A stretch of 40,620 bases of DNA, from NCBI GenBank assembly GCA_035945995.1, contig DASYZR010000064.1, positions 1 to 40,620 on the forward strand. Direction: 5' to 3'. The notes beneath the pieces were generated by a model. That model saw only the letters and a list, made by a program, of their open reading frames with translations, ran no database searches and had not been told where the DNA came from. The position numbers and the translations under genes were made by a program. The stretch is from a bacterium (GTDB lineage: Bacteria > Sysuimicrobiota > Sysuimicrobiia > Sysuimicrobiales > Segetimicrobiaceae). Below, in pieces: positions 1 to 7,932 of this stretch (the stretch's first letter is position 1; every line of letters begins with the position of its first letter).

Positions 1-255
1 GGCCGCCCAGCCGGGCACGGACGGCTGCGCCAGCGCCGCCGCGAGGCCGGCCGCGGCCAGGATCTGCAGAAGCAGCAGTAGACTGCGCTCGATCCGGCGC
101 GACGGGCGAAACGCCGACGGCGACGGGGCGGACCTGACCCACAGGAGGATGCTGCTTACGACGTGCTCGCGGCGCCTGACCCGCAGCAGGTAGAGCGCGA
201 TGAGCGCCGGGACGGCGGCGAGCGCCCACAGCGCGGCGGGGACGCCGAACGTCAC
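1..255 (-). CDS. BatA-like aerotolerance membrane protein, N-terminal part (cut by window edge)
   Basis: An 85-codon reading frame runs off the left edge. It opens with GTG at 255-253, which overlaps the TGA stop of the DUF58 gene (GTGA). The translation starts VTFGVPAALWALAAVPALIA, a hydrophobic helix, followed by LYLLRVRRREHVVSSILLW, an 'SSILLW' stretch, a basic linker (RPSRRIERS) and a second hydrophobic helix (LLLLLQILAAAGLAAALAQP). This two-helix layout is the N-terminal BatA domain that precedes a von Willebrand A domain in the Bat (Bacteroides aerotolerance) proteins. The VWA part would lie outside the window. Position directly after MoxR and DUF58 genes fits the family. The function is an envelope-associated role inferred from context. 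Confidence 0.8.
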   Translation of the reverse strand, partial: MTFGVPAALWALAAVPALIALYLLRVRRREHVVSSILLWVRSAPSPSAFRPSRRIERSLLLLLQILAAAGLAAALAQPSVPGWAA

Positions 256-1175
256 CGTACCAATCCCGCCTGCCGGAGGTAGCGGAGCACGAGTGCGTCG
301 GCCGGCACGGTCGACGCGGTGCGGAGGTACTCGATCCCGTGGCGGAAGCAGAATCGCTGGAGGCCCTCGAGATATGCATCGCGCGCCGCGGCGTAGGCGC
401 GGAGCGCGTCGGCGTCCACGGTCACCTCTACCGCCCGGCCGGTCTCCACATCGACCAGGCGCAGCTCGCCGCCGAGAGGCGGGGCCAGCTCCTCCTCGGC
501 CAGGACGTGAATGACGAACGTCTGCAGCCGCTGGTGGCGCGCGCGCAGCAGCCCCTCTTCGTACCCCAGCGGATCGAGCATGTCCGAGATCAGGACCAGG
601 AGGCCCCGTCGCGCCGAGCCTTCGATGGTCCGGCGCAGTGCGAGACCCAGGTCCGTCGCGCCCTCCGGCCGGATGCCGTCGAGGAACCGCAGGAGATCGA
701 AGGCCCGGCCGCGGCCGCGCAGGCGGCTCAGACGCGGCCCGGGGCCGGACGAAAAGACGCCGATCTCCACGCGATCGAGGTTGACGAGGCCGACGTACCC
801 GATCGCGGCGGCCAGACGCTTCGCAAGCAGCAACTTGCTCGGCGTCCCCGCCGCCATCGAGCGGCTCGTATCGACCAGCAGATGGACATCGAGATCCTCT
901 TCTTCGCTGAACAGTTTGACGAAGAAGCGGTCGAGCCGGGAAGCGATGTTCCAATCGATGTACCGGTAATCGTCGCCGGGTTCATAGGCGCGGTAGTCGT
1001 CGAACTCGATCCCGCGGCCGCGGACCAGGCTGCGCCGCTCACCGCGCTGGCGTCCCCGCACGCGCCGGCGGCTGACGAGGCTCAGGGCCTCGAGGCGCTG
1101 CAGAAACGCCGGATCGAGGAGCCCGGCGTCGCCCCCAGGCGGGGACGGGCCGGCGGAGGGAGGATCGCGACGCAT
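252..1175 (-). CDS. DUF58 family protein with VWA-like fold
   Basis: The protein has 307 residues with an ATG start at 1175, chosen because the same frame continues upstream only as an antisense-like shadow of moxR. The DUF58 signature is clear around residues 55-95: GIEFDDYRAYEPGDDYRYID, then WN-(I)-ASR and FVKLFSEEEDLDVHLLVD. A MIDAS-like DTSRSM motif follows, as in VWA domains. There is no signal peptide or obvious membrane helix. DUF58 proteins are usually encoded next to MoxR ATPases and are thought to be their substrates or adaptors. Here moxR lies 17 bp upstream and the BatA-like gene overlaps the stop codon, so the three are probably translationally coupled. The molecular function is unproven. 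Confidence 0.88.
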   Translation of the reverse strand: MRRDPPSAGPSPPGGDAGLLDPAFLQRLEALSLVSRRRVRGRQRGERRSLVRGRGIEFDDYRAYEPGDDYRYIDWNIASRLDRFFVKLFSEEEDLDVHLLVDTSRSMAAGTPSKLLLAKRLAAAIGYVGLVNLDRVEIGVFSSGPGPRLSRLRGRGRAFDLLRFLDGIRPEGATDLGLALRRTIEGSARRGLLVLISDMLDPLGYEEGLLRARHQRLQTFVIHVLAEEELAPPLGGELRLVDVETGRAVEVTVDADALRAYAAARDAYLEGLQRFCFRHGIEYLRTASTVPADALVLRYLRQAGLVR

Positions 1176-1192
1176 CGCGGCGGCGGGCGCGC

Positions 1193-2224
1193 TCAGGCGT
1201 TGACCGCGGGGGCGGTCTCGGCCTCGGTGTGCCGGATCGCCTCCTCGATGATGCGCTCCGGATCGATGCCTTCGGCTTCGCCCTCGAAGTTCAAGAGAAT
1301 GCGGTGACGCAGCGACGGGAGGGCGAGCGCGCGGATATCCTCGGTCGCCACGTGCGCGCGGCCCTGCGCGAGCGCCCGCACCTTGCCGGCCCGCAGCATC
1401 GCCTGCAGTCCGCGCGGGCTCGCGCCGTACCGGACCAGCCGGCGCGACGTTTCCGGGGCGCCGGCCGGCTCCGGGTGCGTCGCCAGCACGAGGCGCGCCG
1501 CGTACTCCTGGACATGCGCCGCGACGGGGACCTGCCGGGCAAAGGCCTGCAGCCGGCGGACCGTGGCCGCGTCCACCACGCGCCGCGCGGCCGGCGGCTC
1601 CGGCCCTGTCGTGCGATCGGCAATCTCGCGCAACTCCTCGAGCCGCGGAAACGGCACGCGCAGCTTGAACAGAAACCGATCCAGCTGCGCCTCCGGCAGC
1701 GGGTACGTGCCTTCCATCTCGATCGGATTTTGGGTGGCGAGCACGAAGAACGGCTCCTCCAGCGGACGGGACTCTCCGGCGATCGACACGGCATGCTCCT
1801 GCATCGCCTCGAGCAGGGCGGACTGGGTTTTCGGCGTCGCCCGGTTGATCTCGTCGGCCAGCACGATCTGGGCAAAGACCGGCCCCGGCTGAAACTCGAA
1901 CCGCCGCCGTCCTGTCTCGTCCTGCACCAGCAGGTTCGTGCCGAGGATGTCGGCCGGCATGAGGTCCGGCGTGAACTGGATGCGCGCGAACCGTAGGTCC
2001 AGCGCCTGCGCCAGCGTGCGCACGAGCAGCGTCTTGCCAAGCCCCGGCACGCCCTCGAGGAGCACGTGGCCGTCGGCGAACAGCGCCGCGACCGCGAGGT
2101 CGAGCAGGTCGCCGTGCCCGACGATGACGCGGCCGAGCTCGCCTCGAACGAGTGCGAACGCGCGCCGGAATTCGTCGGCGGTCTGCGCGGCCACATCCGC
2201 GCCCGGATGATCTGCGATGCTCAC
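1193..2224 (-). CDS. moxR: MoxR-family AAA+ ATPase
   Basis: The protein has 343 residues and starts with GTG at 2224, inside a GTGA overlap with the stop of the upstream coiled-coil gene. Walker A is GVPGLGKTLLVRTLA (about residue 60). Walker B with its context is VLADEINRATPKTQSALLEA, and the sensor-I region reads ATQNPIEMEGTYPLPEAQLD, all diagnostic of MoxR (AAA_3 plus lid domain). MoxR ATPases act as chaperone-like remodelers of VWA-domain partners, which fits the adjacent DUF58 and BatA genes. The length is normal and no residue is missing. The specific client here is unknown; the neighbouring membrane proteins are the natural candidates. Confidence 0.93.
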   Translation of the reverse strand: MSIADHPGADVAAQTADEFRRAFALVRGELGRVIVGHGDLLDLAVAALFADGHVLLEGVPGLGKTLLVRTLAQALDLRFARIQFTPDLMPADILGTNLLVQDETGRRRFEFQPGPVFAQIVLADEINRATPKTQSALLEAMQEHAVSIAGESRPLEEPFFVLATQNPIEMEGTYPLPEAQLDRFLFKLRVPFPRLEELREIADRTTGPEPPAARRVVDAATVRRLQAFARQVPVAAHVQEYAARLVLATHPEPAGAPETSRRLVRYGASPRGLQAMLRAGKVRALAQGRAHVATEDIRALALPSLRHRILLNFEGEAEGIDPERIIEEAIRHTEAETAPAVNA

Positions 2225-3783
2225 GGCGTGCCTCCAAGATCGAAGTACCGGCGGATGAGGGTGACGTACGCCGGGGGCAGCGGGTCCCGCGCGAGCGTGC
2301 GGTCGATCTCGTGGGTCACGTCGGCCGGCGGGCGGCCGGGCGTGGCGCGAGCCGCCTCGGCGCGTCCCGGCCCCACGATCTCCTGCACGTGGGTCGTGCC
2401 GGGCGCCGGCAGTCCTTCGAGCCGGCTTTGGGACCGCGTGCCGCTGAGGCGCGGCGTCGCCGCCCCGAGTTGCCCGCCCGTGCCCCGACCGGGAAGACTG
2501 CCCTGATTCGGACCGGGCGGCGGCGGAGCGTCGGCGGGACCGGGCGCGAGGGGATTCGGGCCGGAGGCCGTCGGCGGCGACGTGTCGGAGCCGGACTGCT
2601 GCGCCGATTGGGCGCGGCCGGCGGCGCGGCCGGCCTGCGCGATCCGCTCCCCGGACTGCTGGACCTGCCGCTTGGCGTCGCCCAGCGCCTGCTCGTCGCC
2701 AAGCATCCGCTCGAGCCCCGCCAGATCCTGCAGCGCATCCCCGATGCCCGCTCCCGCGGCCGAGCGCTGACCCTGCTCCGCCGCGCGCCGAGCCCGATCG
2801 ACGGACGCGCGCACGCCGGGCGGCGCGCCCAACTGGTCGAGAGAGTCCGACAGAGCCCGCAGCCGCCTGGCCAGCTCCTCCGCAGACATCGCCGTTCCCA
2901 CGCCCTGCCCAACCGAATTAGCCAATTCCTGGAGCGCGAGCCGGGCGGCATCGACGCGCTGCATCTCGTCCCGGCGTCCATCCGCCGGGGCACGGGCCCC
3001 CGAGCGATCCGCACGGCCGCCGGACAGCGCCTCGTCGACGCGACGGCGCACTCCTTCCTGCGCGGCCTCGAGCCGGCGCACCATCTCACGCACGCGACCG
3101 ACGGCGTCGTCCCACCCGACACGCGGAGCTTCCAAGCGCCGGCCGGTGTCCTGGATGGCGGGCGCGGTGTGGAGGGTTTCCGGCAACTGCGCGGCGCGTC
3201 CGGCTTCGTCGAGCCGGCGGCCGAGATCGACGAGGAAGCGACCTTCGCGGTGGATGGTTGCGGCGGTCCGGCCGGCCGGCGTCCCCGGGAGGGTCAGCCC
3301 TGTACCGAACCGCCCCCACGCGGCCAGCGCAAGGCACACCGCAATGGCCAGCCAGGCGTCACGGCGCATGCGGACCGGCGCGACCGCCCTCGGCTCCACG
3401 GCGGCCGCCGCCCTGAGGGCGTCGCGAATCTGCAGCCGGCCCAATCCGGTCGGCGGCGTGCCGCGGGACAGCAGGTCCACCGCTGTGCCGAGGCGGTCGG
3501 CCAGCACGGCGCGCCGGTCGGCGACGCGCGCGGCGAGAAGGAGCGGCGGCCGGGCTCGCCGCGCGGCGACCAGCGCGAGGGCGGCGAGCGCCGCCGCCAG
3601 AGCGGGGGCGACGCGCGGCAACGGAAACGGCACCGGAAACACGGTGGTCAGAAGACCCCACAGGAGCAGCGCGCCTGCACCCGCGGTCGCGGCACGCGCG
3701 ACCACCCGGGCCGCCGCGGTGATCGCGAGCCGGCGGACGACCGGGCGCAGGAGCCGATGCAACTCCTGAGTCTCCGGGATCAT
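2221..3783 (-). CDS. Membrane-anchored coiled-coil protein of the MoxR/DUF58 cluster (DUF4175-like)
   Basis: The frame has 520 residues with ATG at 3783-3781 overlapping the TGA stop of the ABC permease (ATGA). It begins MIPETQELHRLLRPVVRRLA and has two hydrophobic helices near residues 20-50 and 55-75, a third around residue 140-155 (WLAIAVCLALAAWGRFG), and then a long Ala/Arg/Glu-rich helical region with coiled-coil character. The C-terminal third is a Pro/Gly/Ser/Gln low-complexity tract, and the last ~40 residues are ordered again (ADVTHEIDRTLARDPLPPAY, ending in FDLGGTP). Large membrane proteins of this architecture accompany MoxR-DUF58-Bat operons in several phyla, sometimes as DUF4175. 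I do not recognise a catalytic motif. It may be a scaffold for the complex; that is inference. Confidence 0.7.
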   Translation of the reverse strand: MIPETQELHRLLRPVVRRLAITAAARVVARAATAGAGALLLWGLLTTVFPVPFPLPRVAPALAAALAALALVAARRARPPLLLAARVADRRAVLADRLGTAVDLLSRGTPPTGLGRLQIRDALRAAAAVEPRAVAPVRMRRDAWLAIAVCLALAAWGRFGTGLTLPGTPAGRTAATIHREGRFLVDLGRRLDEAGRAAQLPETLHTAPAIQDTGRRLEAPRVGWDDAVGRVREMVRRLEAAQEGVRRRVDEALSGGRADRSGARAPADGRRDEMQRVDAARLALQELANSVGQGVGTAMSAEELARRLRALSDSLDQLGAPPGVRASVDRARRAAEQGQRSAAGAGIGDALQDLAGLERMLGDEQALGDAKRQVQQSGERIAQAGRAAGRAQSAQQSGSDTSPPTASGPNPLAPGPADAPPPPGPNQGSLPGRGTGGQLGAATPRLSGTRSQSRLEGLPAPGTTHVQEIVGPGRAEAARATPGRPPADVTHEIDRTLARDPLPPAYVTLIRRYFDLGGTP

Positions 3784-4484
3784 GCGCGGGCGTATCTCCG
3801 CAGCGACAGCCGCGCGGCCGCGTCGCACAACAGCCCGAATGCGATGTAACCGCCGTACGCGGCCGGCGACAACGTACCGCTTTGCGCCGCGGCGATGCCG
3901 AGCACGGGATTGACCGTCCGGGCCGGCATGGGCAGCGCCAGCGTCCCGACAAAAATCAGGAGCAGCCCGCTCCAGTGAACCAGCGTGCGGGAGAATTCGG
4001 ATTCGACGGCGATGCCCAGCCACAGACCCATCTGTCCTATGCTCCAGGCCACCACACCGGTGAACGCGGCGGCGCCGAGCACGCCGGCCGTGGGATCCCG
4101 ACGGATGCCGGCCGCGAGCGCCACGAGCGGCGCACCGAGCAGCAGCCAGTACCCGACCGTAACCAACGTGGCCACGCTCTTGCCCGCGATGATCGTCCGC
4201 GGCGCGAACGGCGCGAAGGCGAGATCCACGGAAGACTTTTCACTCTCCACGGCAATCTCCTGGGCGGCGCAGGCGGAGACGAAGTACGTCACGAGGATCC
4301 CCTGAACGACGAGGAGCGCCGTCGTGAGGCTCGCGGTTTGGTCCGCGGCGCGCGCCCCCAGCTCGGGCGCCATCCCGAACCACGCCAGCACCGCCAGCAC
4401 GCCGACATAGAAGAGCTCGATGGCCACGATCTTGCGGCTCGCGGCCCGGGCGCGGAGATCGCCCCGCAGGATGGGATTGGTCAC
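3780..4484 (-). CDS. ABC-2 type transporter permease
   Basis: The protein has 234 residues and starts with GTG at 4484, overlapping the stop of the upstream envelope protein (GTGA). The N-terminus MTNPILRGDLRARAASRKIV is a short cytosolic segment of the kind seen in ABC-2 permeases. About six hydrophobic segments follow, including IELFYVGVLAVLAWFGMAPE and TALLVVQGILVTYFVSACAA. The motif EIAVESEKSSVDLAFAPFAP, with the ESEKSS..L start of the coupling loop, is typical of ABC-2 permeases such as GldF/NatB. No ATPase partner lies in the window; it is probably left of position 1 or elsewhere. The substrate cannot be read from sequence. Confidence 0.82.
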   Translation of the reverse strand: MTNPILRGDLRARAASRKIVAIELFYVGVLAVLAWFGMAPELGARAADQTASLTTALLVVQGILVTYFVSACAAQEIAVESEKSSVDLAFAPFAPRTIIAGKSVATLVTVGYWLLLGAPLVALAAGIRRDPTAGVLGAAAFTGVVAWSIGQMGLWLGIAVESEFSRTLVHWSGLLLIFVGTLALPMPARTVNPVLGIAAAQSGTLSPAAYGGYIAFGLLCDAAARLSLRRYARA

Positions 4485-6343
4485 GGCACGCTCCGCGGCA
4501 CCGGCGGCCGCCCGCGGACGGGGAGTACGAGAACCACGTCCTCGGCACCCGCAGCCCTTCCACCGCTCGGGTCAGCGAGCGCAAATGCCGGCAGAGCCAC
4601 CGGCCACGCCCCGATGAGCAGGGGCTGGGGGGCCTGCGTGATGGCCCCTGGGATCTGGCTGCCGGGGGCCCGGAAGAATCGCCCGGGCGACCGCTGATCG
4701 GTCACGACATCCCCGGCGGGACGCCAGCCGGCACCGGGCACGCGCGATTCCGAGCGGCCCCCCGGCAGATCACCGAGCGGATATACGAGCCCGTGCCACC
4801 AGACGGCCGCGTCCCGGAGGCCCGCGGCCGGGAGATCGGCCGTGAGGCTCCCGGAGGCGGCGAAGTCCGCCGACGCGGACAGCGGCACGGCGGTCGCGGC
4901 CTCAAACACCCATGGTACGTCCGCGCGCATGCGGCCGGTCAGCAGCGTCGGGCCGCCGTCTCGCCGGATGCTGAGATCACCTATGACCGCGACCGGCGAG
5001 GCGGCCGCGCCGTCCGGCGCCCGTAGGGCGATGACCCCGCCGTACGGCACGGCGGTGGCGGCGACGATGAGCGCGCTCGCCACCTGCGTCTCCGGGGCCT
5101 GCTGCACCACCACGACCTGACTCAGCGCTGTCGACCGCGCCCGCGCGCCCGCGGCGAGGGTCGCAAAGACGGCGACGGCGACCACGGCGGCAACCGCCAC
5201 GGCGGCGCCGCCCATCAGCGTGGGCCTGCGGCGCCGGACGATCGCGAGTCCGCCGACGTAGACCGCCATCAGGAATCCAGCGGCGACGTGCGAGAATCGG
5301 TCCGCCGGTACCTGGAGATCCAGCACCCCGGCCAGCGCCGCCGGATCGGCCAGGGCCGGCGCCGGCGCACCGAGTGTCTCGGCCCACAACCGCGTCCCGC
5401 CGTCCCAGTCCGCGAGCGGCGGGATCGTTGGATCGAGCCCCCAGACGCTCACCCGGCCGTCCCCTTCCGCAGCCGCGGCGACGACGGGCATGCCGCCCGC
5501 GCGCACCACCAGCGCGGCCGGTTGCGGCACGAGCGCGACGATCGGCACGGGACCGGCCGGGACGGACGCACTGTAGCGCGCCGCGAGATCCGAGGCGGAT
5601 CGGAGCACCTGCGGCGGGCCCGCGTACGCCGGCATGATCGGCGTGAGGAACGCCGGGAGCGCCACGCCGGGACGCGCGATGACGACGAGCCGACCGCCGA
5701 GACGGACCCAGGTGAGGAGCGCGCCACGCTGCCGGTCGCTGAGCCGCGCGGGATCGATGTCGCGGAGGACCAGCAGATCGACACCACGGTACTCCTGCCA
5801 TTCCGAGGGCAGCGCGTCCGCCGCGACGTACGCGTCGACGACGGGTGGATCGGCACGCCGGAGAACACTCAGACCGGTGCGCACGGCGGAGACCAGGACG
5901 ACCAGCCGGCCGACCGCGCGGGTGGGATCAAGCGCCACGTCGGCGGCGGCCGCGGGCCGGCCGCCGACCAGCAGCCGGACGCGCAAGGGGCGGCGGAGAT
6001 CCTCGATCACCACGGGAACGGAAAGAGTCTGGGCCGCCCCGGCCACGGCCTGAAACCCCACGGTCGTGGAGACGGTGGCGCGGCCGGCCTGCGGCGTGAG
6101 AGCCGATGTCTCGAGGATGAGCTGCGCGGGCCCGCCGGCGGGCAGCGGCGGGATCTCCACGTCAACCGCCGTGGGCGCCCCGGGCCGGAAGGCGCCGTCG
6201 AACCCCACGGTGACGGCGAGCCGCGTCTGGGCCGACGCGGCGGAGGCGGCGATCCCGACGACCGCCACCGACGACGCGAGGGCGCGGCCTATCCGCCGCG
6301 TCCTCGCGTCGTCGCGCCTCCTACGACACGGTCCCGCCGCCAC
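4481..6343 (-). CDS. Large exported membrane protein with GATase-like domain, MoxR/Bat cluster
   Basis: The start is uncertain. No ATG/GTG/TTG lies near the strong AGGAGG at about 6323-6317. The best in-frame codon is GTG at 6343, giving 620 residues and overlapping fmdB by 23 bp. The N-terminus then has a basic region, a hydrophobic core (ALASSVAVVGIAASAASA) and an A-x-A cleavage site, so it is a signal peptide. Residues about 185-225 contain a Rossmann-like stretch (VDLLVLRDIDPARLS then LLTWVRLGGRLVVIARPG) resembling the glutamine-amidotransferase-like domains in such clusters. Two membrane helices fall at about 354-369 and 377-399. A C-terminal beta-rich domain ends the protein. It probably forms an envelope complex with the downstream permease; function unknown. 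Confidence 0.65.
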   Translation of the reverse strand: MAAGPCRRRRDDARTRRIGRALASSVAVVGIAASAASAQTRLAVTVGFDGAFRPGAPTAVDVEIPPLPAGGPAQLILETSALTPQAGRATVSTTVGFQAVAGAAQTLSVPVVIEDLRRPLRVRLLVGGRPAAAADVALDPTRAVGRLVVLVSAVRTGLSVLRRADPPVVDAYVAADALPSEWQEYRGVDLLVLRDIDPARLSDRQRGALLTWVRLGGRLVVIARPGVALPAFLTPIMPAYAGPPQVLRSASDLAARYSASVPAGPVPIVALVPQPAALVVRAGGMPVVAAAAEGDGRVSVWGLDPTIPPLADWDGGTRLWAETLGAPAPALADPAALAGVLDLQVPADRFSHVAAGFLMAVYVGGLAIVRRRRPTLMGGAAVAVAAVVAVAVFATLAAGARARSTALSQVVVVQQAPETQVASALIVAATAVPYGGVIALRAPDGAAASPVAVIGDLSIRRDGGPTLLTGRMRADVPWVFEAATAVPLSASADFAASGSLTADLPAAGLRDAAVWWHGLVYPLGDLPGGRSESRVPGAGWRPAGDVVTDQRSPGRFFRAPGSQIPGAITQAPQPLLIGAWPVALPAFALADPSGGRAAGAEDVVLVLPVRGRPPVPRSVP

Positions 6344-6680
6344 CGGATCGCGATGCCGATTTCGATGGCTTAGGATTGCTCTTCGCCCCATCGCTCGAGG
6401 CGGCGCTGCCGACCTTCCCGTCATCGCGCTTGCCTCCGTCGGCCGGCGCCTTCTCCGCTGCCTTGCTCGCGCCGTCGGACGGCGCGGGGGTCTTCCGGTA
6501 GTCGTTCACGTGAAATCCCGGACCCTTGAAGATAATTCCGACCGGGGAAAACACGCGCCGCACCTCGCGGCCGCACCGCTCGCACCGCGGCGGCGCTCCG
6601 TCGACCGCGTGCATCACCTCGAATTGATGCCCGCAGTGGGTGCAGCGGTATTCGTAGATCGGCAACGCCTCCACCCCCAT
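6321..6680 (-). CDS. FmdB-family zinc-ribbon regulatory protein
   Basis: The frame has 119 residues from ATG at 6680. The family normally begins MPIYEYRC; here the matching LPIYEYRCTHCGHQFEVM starts at a TTG (6665) six codons in, but the GGAGG there is only 2 nt away, so the ATG is preferred. Two CxxC knuckles, CTHCG and CERCG, form the zinc ribbon. The conserved FmdB tail FSPVGIIFKGPGFHVNDYRK follows. The last ~50 residues are low-complexity Lys/Ser/Asp/Gly. FmdB proteins are small putative regulators of unproven target. It is the first gene of the operon that runs to the BatA-like gene, directly behind the promoter at 6743-6771 and a leader hairpin. Confidence 0.88.
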   Translation of the reverse strand: MGVEALPIYEYRCTHCGHQFEVMHAVDGAPPRCERCGREVRRVFSPVGIIFKGPGFHVNDYRKTPAPSDGASKAAEKAPADGGKRDDGKVGSAASSDGAKSNPKPSKSASRSGGGGTVS

Positions 6681-6689
6681 ATAATGTCC

Positions 6690-6719
6690 GCGGCCCCGCC
6701 GCACGGTTGGCGGGGCCGC
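6690..6719 (-). other. Leader hairpin in front of fmdB
   Basis: An 11-bp perfect inverted repeat (GCGGCCCCGCC / GGCGGGGCCGC) with an 8-nt loop lies in the 5' leader of the fmdB transcript. It ends 9 nt before the ATG. It is not followed by a T-run on either strand, so it is not a standard intrinsic terminator. It could limit access to the start codon or act as an attenuator or protein-binding site. Confidence 0.6.
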
Positions 6720-6742
6720 CGCCCTGACACTACTCGTGATTC

Positions 6743-6771
6743 ATTGTCTCCCCGCCCGCCGGGTGTGTCAA
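6743..6771 (-). promoter_or_regulatory. Sigma-70 promoter of the fmdB-MoxR-Bat operon
   Basis: On the minus strand a perfect -35 box TTGACA (6771-6766) is followed after exactly 17 bp by GACAAT (6748-6743, 4 of 6 matches to TATAAT). Transcription would start near 6736 and give a leader of about 56 nt that contains the hairpin at 6690-6719. Confidence 0.75.
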
Positions 6772-6831
6772 GCGCGCGGGATGAGGACGCGGAGTGATGG
6801 CGCCGCGCGAGGAGCTTGCCGGGCCCCGGTC

Positions 6832-7932
6832 TCAGCGCCGCTCGAGCGTCGCGAGCCACACGAATCCCGCCGTCTCACCGGTGTCGGTGCCGAACGCGAG
6901 CCGGGTCCCACCGGGCGCCCACACGATGACGAGGGGGGCGTCGGACGCCGCCATCTCCGGCCGATAGTCGCCGACGTGGAGGCGCTGGCCGGTCAGCACG
7001 TCGGCGATCTCGAGGTCCGCCCACTCCCCGTCCTGCCGGGCGAAGGCGACGAGCGTGTCCGAGGGCGACCACGCAAGCCCGGTGTAATGGCCCGGCGGCG
7101 TCAACACACGGCGGCCGGCGCCGCCGGCGCGCACGGCGGCGACGCGCGACTCCCCTCCCCCGGCGTCCTCCAGATACGCGATGAACCGGCCCGCCGGCGA
7201 GGGCACGGGATCGCGGCCGCCGGCGGGAAGCCGTTCAATGCGCGACGCGGCACGGGCATCGGGCCGCAGGAACACAATCCGGTCGGCGTCCCCGCCGCCG
7301 GCCGCGGTGACCGCCACGCCGGCATCGCCGGCCAGCCAGATGAGCGACCGCGCAGCGATTCCCGACGGCAGCGAGCCGATCCGGAACGGCCGCTCCGCGT
7401 CCCGCAGCGCCCACACCGCCGTGCGGCCGCCGGCGGCGCTGGCGTACACCGGGCCCGAGAGACGGCCGGCACGTCCGAAGCCGCCGCGCGCCCCCACCGG
7501 CGGCCAGGCAAAGCACTGCACGCCGCGGGAGGGGACCAGCGGGCGCGGCGACGGATCATCGAGGTCGACCGTCAGCAGCCGGCCGCCCGCGAGCACAGTC
7601 ACCGCGCCGCCGTCAGGCGACCACGCCACCCGATCGACGCCGGTCATAGCGGTGAGGCGGTGCGGCTCGGCGCCGGCCTGTCCCCGCACGGTCCAGACGG
7701 CGTCTGCCGTGGCGAACGCGATCCGCCGGCCGTCGCCCGACCAGGCCGGCGGGCTCACCGCGCGGAGATCGGACATGCGCGCCAGTCCCGCGGACCGGAG
7801 AAACGGCGGGCCGGCGCCGATCGGCGCGCGCTCGACGGCACAGCCGCAAACAGATACGGCCGCCAGAATCGCTCCCAGCAGCCGTGTGGGACGAGACGCC
7901 CCGGGCGCGCCGCGGGACGCCGTGCCTAGCAC
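6832..7932 (-). CDS. TolB/PD40-type beta-propeller lipoprotein
   Basis: The protein has 366 residues and starts with GTG at 7932, overlapping the end of the mat gene by 7 bp. The N-terminus has arginines, a hydrophobic core (LLGAILAAVSV) and a V-C-G-C lipobox-like site, so it is likely a lipoprotein (signal peptidase II cleavage before Cys31). The mature part contains repeated WSPDG-type blades: WSGDGRRIAFAT, WSPDGGAVTVLAG, PSPAGRFIAYLE, WSPSDTLVAFAR and WAPGGTRLAFGT. These PD40/WD40-like repeats are those of TolB-type propellers. No enzyme motif is seen. It may bind a protein or ligand outside the membrane. Translational coupling to mat has no obvious functional logic. Confidence 0.78.
   Translation of the reverse strand: MLGTASRGAPGASRPTRLLGAILAAVSVCGCAVERAPIGAGPPFLRSAGLARMSDLRAVSPPAWSGDGRRIAFATADAVWTVRGQAGAEPHRLTAMTGVDRVAWSPDGGAVTVLAGGRLLTVDLDDPSPRPLVPSRGVQCFAWPPVGARGGFGRAGRLSGPVYASAAGGRTAVWALRDAERPFRIGSLPSGIAARSLIWLAGDAGVAVTAAGGGDADRIVFLRPDARAASRIERLPAGGRDPVPSPAGRFIAYLEDAGGGESRVAAVRAGGAGRRVLTPPGHYTGLAWSPSDTLVAFARQDGEWADLEIADVLTGQRLHVGDYRPEMAASDAPLVIVWAPGGTRLAFGTDTGETAGFVWLATLERR

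Noticed and set aside
252-2237. A single 661-codon frame spanning DUF58 and moxR
   Set aside because: Its first half is an Arg/Pro-rich shadow of moxR in another frame; the real DUF58 start is the ATG at 1175.
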